64,000 nt of DNA from Candidatus Absconditabacterales bacterium (GTDB taxonomy: Bacteria; Patescibacteriota; Gracilibacteria; Absconditabacterales; Absconditicoccaceae). The notes beneath the pieces were generated by a model. The model ran no database searches and had not been told where the DNA came from. It saw only the letters and a program-made list of their open reading frames with translations. The translations under genes and the position numbers were made by a program. Positions within the stretch are counted from its first letter, which is position 1. Every line of letters starts with the position of its first letter. This document shows, in pieces, positions 21,860-30,637 of the stretch. Location: NCBI GenBank assembly GCA_025057375.1, contig JANWWO010000004.1, forward strand, positions 1-64,000. Direction: 5' to 3'.

Positions 21860-22393
21860 ATGAATCTCAATAAGCTTTTTGCCTCAAAAACGAAAGTTGA
21901 TATTCTCAAATATCTCATTTTCAAAAGGCAAGGAGTATCAATGAGGGCTCTTGAGACAGATTTGACATGGACATTCCCTGCAATCAAAAAACAAGTTGAT
22001 GCTCTCAATGAAGCTGATATTCTTATTACCGATAAATCACAACAGAAGCGATCAATTGAGTTATCTCCTTATGCTGCCCCCTGGATTAAACAAGTTTTTC
22101 TTGCAGCTCTTGCTCATGAAATCAGAATGGCAATGGGGGAGTATTGAGAAGGGATTGAAAGAGTTTTTTTTGGGAAAATCTTTGGAACAGAGATGGATGT
22201 TGATCTGGTTTTGATTCATAGTGTTGAAAAAGAAACTCTTGAGACCATCAAATCAGTAGTGTCTGACATTTTTCGTTCGTACTTTATTGAGCAAGTTGGA
22301 GTTGCTATTATGAGCTCTAAAGAGTGGGAACAGAGATATAGGCTTGCTGATAAATTTGTTTTATCAGTTCTGAGACATCCGCAAATTTTCTAA
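21860..22393 (+). CDS. winged-helix protein with nucleotidyltransferase-like C-terminal domain
   Basis: A 177-residue protein in two parts. Residues 1-85 look like a winged helix: NLNKLFASKTKVDILKYLIF, then a recognition-helix type segment SMRALETDLTWTFPAIKKQVDALNEADIL. Residues about 95-177 contain RVFFGKIFGTEMDVDLVLIH, which is reminiscent of the minimal nucleotidyltransferase core (G-x..-D-x-D) but with weak conservation, so catalytic activity is doubtful. Such HTH-MNT proteins act as regulators or antitoxin-like modulators in other bacteria; here that is only a possibility. A good promoter precedes it, and the ATP-grasp/peptidase fusion starts 27 bases after its stop (TAA 22391-22393), so the pair is probably one transcript and this protein could be its regulator. 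Confidence 0.6.
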
Positions 22394-22420
22394 TCATTCT
22401 TTATGTTTTGATAAAAGACA

Positions 22421-24760
22421 ATGTTTGGTGTTTTGTGATTAAATACAAGGAATAGTATTATTGCTGCTAATCCTGCAAATGAGAAAAAAATTGCCTTTAT
22501 CAAAAATAAAGAAAAAACAAAACAATTTTTGTATGCGAGAGGGATCCCTGTCCCGAAAACATTGGCATTTTTTTCTACCAAACATGAATGTGAAACGTTT
22601 AATTTTTTTTCTCTTCCATCATTGTTTGTTATCAAGCCGAATAAGGGCTCAAAAGGGAATGGTATTTTGATCAATAAAGCAGATCTTGTAACAGACGACG
22701 ACTGCGGAAAAATTCGTCGTCATTGTCTTCAGATTCTTTCTTGAGATTATTCTTTGTCATGACGTCCCGATTCGGTATTGATTGAGTCATGTATCATTCC
22801 TGGATCATGATTTGATGTTTTCTGTGAATGGTGATTAGCTGATATCAGAGTCATTTCGTATCGTAATGTTCCTGTATTGGGTATGGTGAGAGTTCCAACA
22901 CAAGCATCGTGATGAAAAGCGAATCTTGCTCAAGGAGGATTATGATTGGGAATTGATCTTAGCTCATGAGTAGTTACATCAGTTGTGTCATCACAGTGAT
23001 ACTATACAGAACAAACAGCACCAGATGAGTATCGTATCTTTTTTTGACAGCAGGTACCTTATCGAGAGATGATTTTGGAGTTATCTAGTCGTATTCAAAT
23101 TTTTCTTGGAATTGACTATGTGTGATTTGATTGGGTGGTTAATGACCAAGGACCAATGATTCTTGAAATTAATGGTAGACCATGACTCGAAATCCAAAAC
23201 ATTACGATGACGCCTCTTCTCACCCGTCTCAATCAAATAGAAACAGTAAAAATTGCATCTCCCAAAAAAGCTGTTGCTCTTGCACAAATGCTTTGGTGAG
23301 AACGTGATGATGCTGGAGGAACGAATGCGTATGATAAGCCTTTTTTATATCTTAGTCAGCAGGGGAAACTAATTGCTTCAACAGGAGAATACGATGTTAT
23401 TGTTCAGATTGACCTCAATCGTGTCAGTTCATTTTGTTCTCTTTCTTTTTTATCGCTTCTTCAAGGAGAGACATTTCTTTTTTTTCCTCATCTCAAAAAA
23501 AAATTTCCTCTTGTTCTTAAACGTGAAGCATCCTTGAAAGATATGACGATCGTTGTGGGAAGAAAATTTTGTTCGTGATTTTTAATTATTCCCAAAAGAC
23601 AAGAAGATCTTCAAAAAAGAACAGTCTTTTGGTCAACATATAGTCATGAAATGACTGCGTTAACGGTGTGGGATCTCAAAATTAGTAAATACTATCAAGC
23701 AATATCCTTTAAAAATACACTCTTACCAACCAATATGGATCATGAACTTGATCTTTTTGTTCGTTATGAGGGAGATTATGAACCTACATTTTCATATACA
23801 TGGCAATATGACAAAATTGTACGTCGTTATGATTATGGACTTAAACTTTTGGCAAAATTCGATAAGGCATGATTGCAATCACCATTTGCCAGACTCTTAA
23901 GAGAAAAGCTTTTGCGTTGAATACATAAACGTGCTTTGCTACTCGCTCTTGATACATGCAATTATGATGAAGCGATGGCATTGCAAACAGGATGGATTTT
24001 GCACGTTGGTGATATGTATCGTGCGTCTGCGCATGAGCGTGTACAGCATATCAAACGTTGTGATACACAGCTACATCGTCGTCTCACCTCATGACAGGCT
24101 CAAAAGTATCTTGTTGATCATCTTGCACGTCTGTGATATAATGATATTCCTGTGCTGACTCGTTATTCTTGATGAGCAAAAATTTCATTGGGATATACAA
24201 GCAAAGGTGCATGTATCTATATTCAACCACGTCGCCTTCATAACCAAAGGGAACATATCTGGATATCAAAACTTATTCATGAACTTGATGTTCATTTGGT
24301 GAGATATATGAAATGATTTGAGAGTGGTTGGAAAATTTTGACGATTGGGACTGCAGACTATAAAACTACCGAAGAGTGACTTGCTATTTATTGTTCGGAA
24401 CAATATCTGTCGTCAGTTACAGATGGTCAGTGGAAAAATACAGATAGCGCTCGAAATTATCTGTTTGTTGACTATGCTCAAACACATTCATTTGCTCAGA
24501 CAGCAAAGTATATTGATGAATCCCATAAATGTATATATTCGAGAACAAAAAAATGGGCTACACTTTTTGCAAAAACATTAAGAGTAAAAATGGGTGTCAA
24601 AAACGGTGCTGACCCACGTTATACATTTGGACAGGATAGTGTCTATCGAGCAGGATATCACAGCATTCTTGCATTTCTTGCACAGGGACATGATCTTTCT
24701 TCTCTTTTTAAAGGAAAAATCGGCATTCATGATAGAGAGATGTTAGATCATCGTGAATAG
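22421..24760 (+). CDS. fusion of ATP-grasp (alpha-L-glutamate ligase-like) and DUF1704/MATCAP-type metallopeptidase
   Basis: One uninterrupted 779-codon frame. Residues 1-290 are an ATP-grasp ligase of the alpha-L-glutamate ligase-like (RimK-related) type: FGVLGLNTRN at the start, ARGIPVPKTLAFF, IKPNKGSKGNGI near residue 74 (ATP loop), ANLAQGGLGLGI, and LEINGRPGLEIQNI near 248 (metal-binding E-x-N). Residues about 400-779 match DUF1704, a zinc-peptidase family related to the tubulin tyrosine carboxypeptidase MATCAP: HELDVH at 620-625 is the HExxxH motif and TEEGLA at 650-655 the family Q/T-E-G-L-A motif with the second-shell Glu. An N-terminal amino-acid ligase and a C-terminal carboxypeptidase on one chain could add and remove a peptide tag or process a peptide. 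That role is inference. At least 25 TGA codons are read as Gly, including the key G653. Confidence 0.8.
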
Positions 24761-24769
24761 TGCATATGA

Positions 24770-25228
24770 TTATAACTTCAGAAATCTTCTTCGGTATACA
24801 ATAGGTTGATGTTTGATATTTTGGATATAGGGAATTACTTGGTAGAGATTTTCAAAAAATTCTTTGGTTGTTACTGGATCAATATCTTCTACAATGGTAT
24901 AGTACACAGGTTGATTATTGATCACGAAAATAATTGTGCGCAAATCTCATGTACCATCCACACTAAATCATTGGATGAGGGAATAAGGTTTTTTTTCTGG
25001 TCCAAAACTGATTCATTCTGGTTCTATAACGATAAACATACGTACATATTGCTGGGATGAGAAAAAAAAATAGGCTCAGATAATAAAGATAAAAATAATG
25101 ACTGACCGATATTGGCCATATAAGAGTCAGACAATGACGATTCCTAGTGTGATTGTCCCAAATAATGCATACCATAATGCACTTTTATGATAGATTTCTC
25201 ATTGATACACATGAAGTTGCATATACAT
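24770..25228 (-). CDS. small membrane protein with C-terminal beta-rich domain
   Basis: Unrecognised, 152 residues. Two adjacent transmembrane helices (SALWYALFGTITLGIVIVGLL and VIIFIFIIGAYFFF, residues about 17-55) precede a soluble domain that starts QQYVRMFIVIEPEGISFG and continues with YSLIQGFSV and RTIIFVINNQPVYYTIVEDID. The order, two helices followed by a beta-rich domain beginning with a V/I-E-P-E-G-I turn, recalls bacterial PH-domain membrane proteins, but I would not name a family. ATG at 25226-25228; TAA at 24770-24772, only 9 bases from the stop of the convergent ATP-grasp fusion gene. It follows the DUF192 lipoprotein by 26 bases and is probably co-transcribed with it. Confidence 0.6.
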
Positions 25229-25254
25229 AAGAAAAAAATAAAATATTCCTTTTG

Positions 25255-25722
25255 TTAGTAACGAGGTACAAAGCGTGATCATCATGTTAATCCAAGCTCA
25301 TCAATGAGTCATGCATTGATTTCAAGCACATATCTACTTGCAATCCCTGGTCATTGACTAGGACATTGAATTGTGTCAGAAGGGCAGGGCTGTGCATTGA
25401 GCCATGTGCCTACGATAGTCCATTCATCATCTAGTCGTATAATGTCTAAAGGTATCAAGGTATTTTTCATCCAAAAAAAGGTTATCTGTGGCTCTCAAAA
25501 ATCAAAAAGCATTCCTTCATTGGGGGGGAGATATGATACATTCATAAGACCTTGTTCTCTTTCTTGTGGTGTCGTTGCATAACGAAGAAGAAAGCACCTA
25601 TTACCACTACATAGTTCGCGAGGAAGAGTGTGAGTTATGTGACTAGTAACAAGAGGGTCAGTATGGTGAGACACACATCAATGCATAAGAAAAACAATAA
25701 CAAAGCATAAAAAATATCTCAT
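25255..25722 (-). CDS. DUF192-family lipoprotein
   Basis: A 155-residue protein with a lipoprotein signal peptide (RYFLCFVIVFLMHGC; lipobox Leu-Met-His-Gly-Cys, Gly as TGA, Cys at residue 17). The mature part is a DUF192 domain: RYATTPQEREQGLMNVSYLP, EGMLFDFGEPQITFFWMKNTLIPLDIIRLD and GIASRYVLEINAGL. The F.M.NTL.PLD.I motif is the family hallmark. The biochemical role of DUF192 is unknown; it is usually exported and anchored. Promoter boxes at 25758-25785 lie 35-60 bases upstream of the start at 25722. The membrane protein at 24770-25228 follows in the same direction. Confidence 0.85.
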
Positions 25723-25757
25723 CAATGATGATGGAATAAAAAGATTACCATTGGATA

Positions 25758-25785
25758 AATATAGTTTTTTTTTCTCAAATTGCAA
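25758..25785 (-). promoter_or_regulatory. predicted promoter for DUF192 lipoprotein
   Basis: Minus strand TTGCAA (25785-25780), 16 bp, TATATT (25763-25758). The rest of 25723-25991 holds no convincing gene; one open minus-strand frame with His-rich text is unsupported. Confidence 0.55.
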
Positions 25786-25991
25786 GATCAAGCTGAGCTA
25801 TAAGAGAATTGTGCGTATCAGAAGAGGAAGGGAAGGAGAAGTAAGGTATTGATACATGATTTAGGTGGGGAACGATGATGATGTTGATGAGTCCAAAAAG
25901 TAGCTATGGGTTGTCTTGTGATCAATTAAACACGATTATATTAATTGTAGTAAAACACTGCATTATCACGTAAAAGGGGGACAGCATATGT

Positions 25992-27197
25992 TTATGTATG
26001 TGTTTCATCAAGTGGATGAAGAGAAGGGAATGCGATAAGCTCATTGATACACAGACATCGCTTTCTCAGAGGTCGTGGAATACGCTGCGAACGTGCATAT
26101 TCAGTCAGTGTATATTTTTTTCCTTTGATGGTAATTGATGAAGCATGATATCGTTGTCGTCATCACCATACAGAAGGAAGTCAGGGGAAAAACGCAGAAA
26201 TTTGTGTTCGAAGTGTTTGATCAAGAACTGGTGGCGTGATCCAGCAGGGAGTTGATGAGCGGAGTATCCATCGATTATCATGCATACGGAGCCAGTAAAG
26301 TTTTCCTTGATGGAATCGTTTTCCTATACGTAGACGAGAGAGAGTATTACGCAGTGTCTGGAGCATAGCACGAGAAAGATTGTGATATGAACCACATCGA
26401 CGCATGATGCGAACTAATTCATCAATAGTATCCCATGGTCCAGAGAGCGGAACTGTTCGAAGGAGAATATCATGTCCAAAAGGATGTGTTCGAGCAGTGA
26501 TGGATGAGTGGGGGAGTATAATGTGATCGTATAGTCCATCTATATCGTGGCGTAATCTTATCAGAGCATCTTTGAGGTTTGGTTTTATGGTGTTTCTGAG
26601 TCGATTTCTTTCGCTGACGCTACTATCTGTGTTTGTTGGATCATAATGATAGGGCAGTTTATGATAGTCACAGTAGGAGACAAGCTTGTGTTTGGGGAAA
26701 AAAATAAATGGTCTGACAATAATGATACGAGGATCCAAAAAGTGACGATCGATGAGGGGGAGAGCAACGAGTCATGCAAGTTTACAGCCACGCATGAGAT
26801 GAAGAAGCATTGTTTCACATTGGTCATCTTGATGGTGCCCTATCATGAGGAGTGATGAGTTGTGCTCCTGCATTGTTGTCATAAAACACTGGTGTCTTCG
26901 TATTCTCAACGATCTTTCATCTTGTGACAGTGTTGGATCACGATAATGGGAATATCGATTGATATGATGATCACGACATCGCTGAGCAACATCGGCAAGC
27001 TCTTTGTCCGCAGAGGCTCTTCCATGATGGCAGCTTACTACGAGTAACGTAACCGGAAGATGTTCTGTCCTAATAAGATGTGTAACTCGATGCAACAAGG
27101 CAAACGAATCAGGTCATCATGAGCATCCTATCGTCCAACGTGTGTATTTACTAGCAAGGTCGTGACACAAGGGAACAAGTCTTGGATCAGACAGCAT
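25992..27197 (-). CDS. tilS: tRNA(Ile)-lysidine synthase
   Basis: A 401-residue PP-loop enzyme that converts the wobble C34 of tRNA-Ile(CAU) to lysidine so that it reads AUA, an essential step. The ATP-binding motif SGGPDS is at residues 26-31, with both Gly written as TGA. VSCHHGRASADKELADV, LRIRRHQCF, MIGHHQDDQCETMLLHLMRG and, later, KLPYHYDPTNTDSSVSERNRLRN follow in TilS order (the last contains the N-rich motif before the C-terminal domain). The start is placed at ATG 27195-27197 (Met-Leu-Ser-Asp), 25 residues before SGG. The frame stays open further upstream, but that region is occupied by the divergent ruvX. Stop TAA at 25992-25994. Confidence 0.9.
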
Positions 27198-27331
27198 GTG
27201 TATGACCAAAAAGTAAAAGTATCCAAAGATAACTATGAATGTAATGATTTCTATACAAAATGCAATCTTTTTGCTTGCATTACTAGATTTTTTTCGTATA
27301 GTCCTTTGTGTTTTATCTTGCACAGTGGTTG

Positions 27332-27727
27332 ATGGAGTGATGAAAACGTCGTTTTTTATGACTTGATCGATGAACCTCGTGCATTGGACGAGCGCATGCA
27401 TGGGAGGATTGATTAGTGTTGCTGGGTGGATGTATTGATAATGATGAAACAGCATTTCCAACGATAGGATCAATCCTTGTATCATGACACTATACTGACA
27501 TTGTCATTGGGCAACCCAAAGAACATAATAGACTTTCGAGGCGTTTTGAAAAATTTGTTCATGATTTGCAGTATCTTGGGTCTGAATTGACGATTCATCG
27601 TGTTGATGAGACGTACTCGTCTGTCATGGCAAGAGATATTCTTGCCTCTTACCAAAAGTCAATTTATGATGACGCGGTCAGTGCGATGGTTATTCTTCAG
27701 CGTTTTTTTGATCATCGTCCATCATAA
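27332..27727 (+). CDS. ruvX: YqgF/RuvX Holliday-junction resolvase-like nuclease
   Basis: A 131-residue RNase H-fold protein of the YqgF family, proposed to process pre-16S rRNA. It begins with RRFLGLDRGTSCIGRA (the GxDxGxxxxG motif, catalytic Asp at residue 12). Then come VSGHYTDIVIGQPKE, matching the conserved GxP strand, VDETYSSVMA (D-E-x-x-S/T) and DDAVSAMVILQRF (D-x-x-A/S). The length is normal for the family. The start ATG 27332 is reconstructed across four TGA glycines (Met-Glu-Gly-Gly; GLDRG). It diverges from tilS with a 134-base gap and is followed by the TraC-like gene after 50 bases. Confidence 0.88.
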
Positions 27728-27777
27728 GAATCATACCAGGTCTTTCATGGGTGTTAATTTTTATTTTTTTCTTTTCT

Positions 27778-28497
27778 ATGCTTTTTGATAAAGAAAAATC
27801 CAAAATCAATAAAGGGAAAAAAGATCAAAATTATAACACCGAAACGATGCTCCCAATAACGGATATTCATCATGATACGATTGTGATGAAGGATGGATGA
27901 TTGAGGGGAATTATAAGAGTTGATGGTCTCAATCTTGATCTCAAAAACGATGATGAAATTGGTATGGCTATCGAACAATTCAAAAAAATGCTCAACTGAC
28001 TGCAGTTCCCTATCCAAATCCTCATTCGCAATACAAGCATTGATTTGACTCCTTATATTAGCTACATGAATCAAAATATTGACGCGATTGACCATCCAAC
28101 ACTTCGTAAACAAGCAGAACATTATCGTTCGTTTCTTGATCAAATCCAACTCAAAAGCTCAATGATTTTTGTCAAAGAATTTTTTATTATTGTGCCTTTG
28201 TATTCTGCGATGATTGGTGATGAAGATGGTGTCAAAACACCATGGCGAGTAAAAATGTTGAGAGTGTTTGATGCAAAAGAAGGAGCAGAAAAAATTGTAG
28301 CAAAATATAGAACATTTCTCAAGCAAAAAAAAGATCTTGACTCAAGATGTTCACTTATCATCTCTAGCATCCAATGACTAGGCACCAATGCAAAAAGGGT
28401 TGTATGATCAGATCTTGTATCTCTACTTTTCACTCAATACAATCCGACACTCCAACAATCTCAGAGTATCAAAAAAACTGATTATAGTCCACTTTAA
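27778..28497 (+). CDS. TraC-like N-terminal VirB4-domain protein (T4SS component)
   Basis: A 239-residue soluble protein. Its core (residues about 25-150) reads HHDTIVMKDGGLRGIIRVDG, NDDEIGMAIEQFKKMLNGL, QFPIQILIRNTSIDLTPYI, then FIIVPLY. This is the text of the N-terminal domain that precedes the ATPase in TraC/VirB4-like proteins and that patescibacterial genomes often encode as a separate TraC-type gene near prgI and virB4. It lacks any Walker motif. Together with the VirB4 ATPase at 17489 it indicates a T4SS-like DNA transfer or uptake machine whose parts are scattered. Start ATG 27778 follows a TTTTTTTCTTTTCT tract. Stop TAA 28495-28497; the M16 peptidase begins 25 bases later. Confidence 0.7.
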
Positions 28498-28521
28498 GGT
28501 ATTTTTATTTCTTTTCTTTCT

Positions 28522-29742
28522 ATGCTCAATTATACAACTATTGCATGAGTTCGTTGTTTGTTTATTGATCTTCCTGATGCAAATTCTGTGACGACGCTTA
28601 TGCTTGTCAAAGCAGGATCGCTCTATGAATGAACAACGCATCATGGTATTAGCCATTTTCTCGAACATATGTTTTTTAAAGGGGGGAAAAAATGGCCAAC
28701 GCCCAAAGCTGTTGCTCAAGCTATTGAAGACTTTGGTGGAGAAACAAATGCCTTTACGAGTAATGAATATGCAGGATATTATATCAAAGCGGCTCCACCT
28801 TATCTTCGTCAGTCGATGGAAATCTTGGCAGATATGCTTCTTGAAGCAACTTTTATGAACGAAGAAATCGAAAGAGAAAAAGGTGTGGTTTTGCAAGAAA
28901 TTGCCATGTATAATGATGAACCCCAGGAAGTCCTTGCTGATGCACGACAATTGCGATATCTAGGGAATAATGTTTTTGGGCGTAATATTATTGGGACCAA
29001 TGAGACGGTGATGGCAATTAGGCGTGAAGACCTTTTTTCTCATCGTGATGCTCTTTATACCAAAGACAATTCTCTCCTCGTGATTGCAGGGAGATTACCA
29101 TCGCACGCAGAATGTGAGGCTATGGTCAGTGATTTTTTTTGACCTATGAAACAATACTGCTCTGCATCATTACCATCATATGTTCATCAACGTCCACTCA
29201 CATCGTCGTATCATGTTGACCATCCAGCCCAACAAAATCATATGATCATGTCCTTTGATGGAATGCCGTATCACCACCCAATGAGAATGACAGCAAATAT
29301 AGTGATGACTGCTTTTGGAGGATGTATGTCCTCTAGGTTGTTCCAACATATTAGGGAACAACGTGGATTGTGTTATTATATTGGTTGAGGTCATAGTACG
29401 TATCGTGATTATGGATATTTTCGTGTTAGTGCAGGACTTGATAAGGTGAGATTTGAAGAGTGAAGTCAAGCAATCCGTGACGAAATTGAGTGTCTTTTTC
29501 TCTGATGATTGACTGATGAAGAGTTCATGCGTGCAAAAAGGTATACCCGTGGGCAGTTGCAGATGGGCTTAGAGGGGACTGACTCTTTTGCCAATTATTA
29601 TGGGAAAAAAATGCTTTTGTATGATGATACTTGTTCTTTGGATGAGGTTATTGACCAGTATGAGGCTGTGACGATGGATGAGGTTCAGTCATTTCTTTCG
29701 ACATGGAAGCCTCAAGCTGTGTATCAGGCGGTTATTTGATAA
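28522..29742 (+). CDS. M16-family zinc metallopeptidase (processing peptidase-like)
   Basis: A 406-residue single-unit M16 peptidase. The inverted zinc motif HFLEH is at residues 45-49, and the distal Glu lies in a segment ending REKGVVLQEIAMYNDEP (near 118). The C-terminal half contains RLFQHIREQRGLCYYIG, the conserved R/Y pair that shapes the active-site clamshell, and FMRAKRYTRGQL. The length fits one subunit of the dimeric or heterodimeric processing peptidase type, in which it may act as a homodimer. No signal peptide is evident, so it is probably cytoplasmic. The stop is TGA-Gly then TAA 29740-29742. It is followed by a terminator and by uppS. Confidence 0.9.
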
Positions 29743-29758
29743 TCTCTCTATCTTTCTC

Positions 29759-29786
29759 TTGCATCGCGACAAAAAAAAACTACACT
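29759..29786 (+). promoter_or_regulatory. predicted promoter for uppS
   Basis: TTGCAT (29759-29764) in TTTCTCTTG context, 16 bp, TACACT (29781-29786). It abuts the terminator below, so one of the two assignments may be wrong, or the hairpin sits in the uppS leader. Confidence 0.4.
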
Positions 29787-29818
29787 GACGTGTAATCCTG
29801 TCAGGAGTCTTTTTTTTT
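29785..29818 (+). terminator. rho-independent terminator after the M16 peptidase gene
   Basis: CTGAC (29785-29789) pairs with GTCAG (29800-29804), followed within 6 bases by a run of nine or ten T (to 29818). Confidence 0.6.
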
Positions 29819-29836
29819 ATTCTTGTGTTCTCTCGT

Positions 29837-30538
29837 ATGCAGTATCCTTCGCATGTGTGATTTATTCCTGATGGTAACAGAACATGGGCTCGTCAAAAAG
29901 GTTTGCCTGAGCATGAATGATATCGTCATTGAATGAAAAAAGCTTTTTTGATTGTTCGTCATCTTTTGAAGACAACGCCTATCTCTACTATTACATGACG
30001 ATTTTTGAGTACTGAAAATGTCAAACAAAGGCAGGGGAGTGTGCTTGAGACGTTAATGCGTTTGGTAAGACATGAGTTTGGAACGTACGACCGTTTACTC
30101 CGTGAGACACAGGTCTCGTTTGATTGGGTGGGATCTTCTGTATGATTGCCTGATGATTTTGTTTCATGGCTCAATGAAAAAAAACAAGCGCTTCAGTATA
30201 ATTCTGGAAGAACAGTCATTTTTGCTGTTAATTATGGATGACAAGATGAGATTGTCCGTGCATCCAAAAAGATTCTTGCTGCATGATTGCGTCCTGACGA
30301 GGTGACAGCTCAGCTGTTTCATCAGTATACTGATTTTGCTGCTTATCCTCCTTTTGACCTTATTATCAGAACAAAAGGAGATACATGTCCCAGATTGTCA
30401 TGATTTGCAAGTTGGTCATGAGGATACGCACAGCTCTATTTTTCTGATCGCTTATGTCCAGATTTTTCCGTCGATGATTGTGATGAAGTAATGAAGCGAT
30501 ATGATGAACACACGACGGGAATCAATTTTGGTAAATAA
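29837..30538 (+). CDS. uppS: undecaprenyl diphosphate synthase (cis-prenyltransferase)
   Basis: A 233-residue cis-prenyltransferase making the C55 lipid carrier for cell-wall and surface polysaccharide synthesis. The first conserved region is HVGFIPDGNRTWARQKG, with the catalytic Asp in PDGN; others include HEGYRHGMKKAF and TVIFAVNYGGQDEI. The last signature is present but altered: DLIIRTKGDTCPRLSGFASWSGGYAQLYF-like, where the family normally has RTGGE-R-LSNFLLWQ.AYAE. The diphosphate-binding Arg is retained, while the Gly-Glu pair is Lys-Gly-Asp. It is slightly short compared with 245-260 residues. ATG 29837; TAA 30536-30538. Confidence 0.85.
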
Positions 30539-30571
30539 TTATTTCTTCTGAGAGAAAAACCAATATTTCCC

Positions 30572-30599
30572 TTGTTTTTGGGTCGAAAATTTTTATAGC
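30572..30599 (+). promoter_or_regulatory. predicted promoter for secA
   Basis: TTGTTT (30572-30577), 16 bp, TATAGC (30594-30599), 39 bases before the secA start. Confidence 0.45.
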
Positions 30600-30637
30600 C
30601 TTATAAGCTTTCGTCCTTTTATTTCTGTCTTTCTTTT

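Noticed and set aside
27198-27485. Upstream open extension of tilS with a hydrophobic segment
   Set aside because: The region is the coding sequence and leader of ruvX on the other strand; TilS proteins begin shortly before the SGG motif, fitting ATG 27195-27197.
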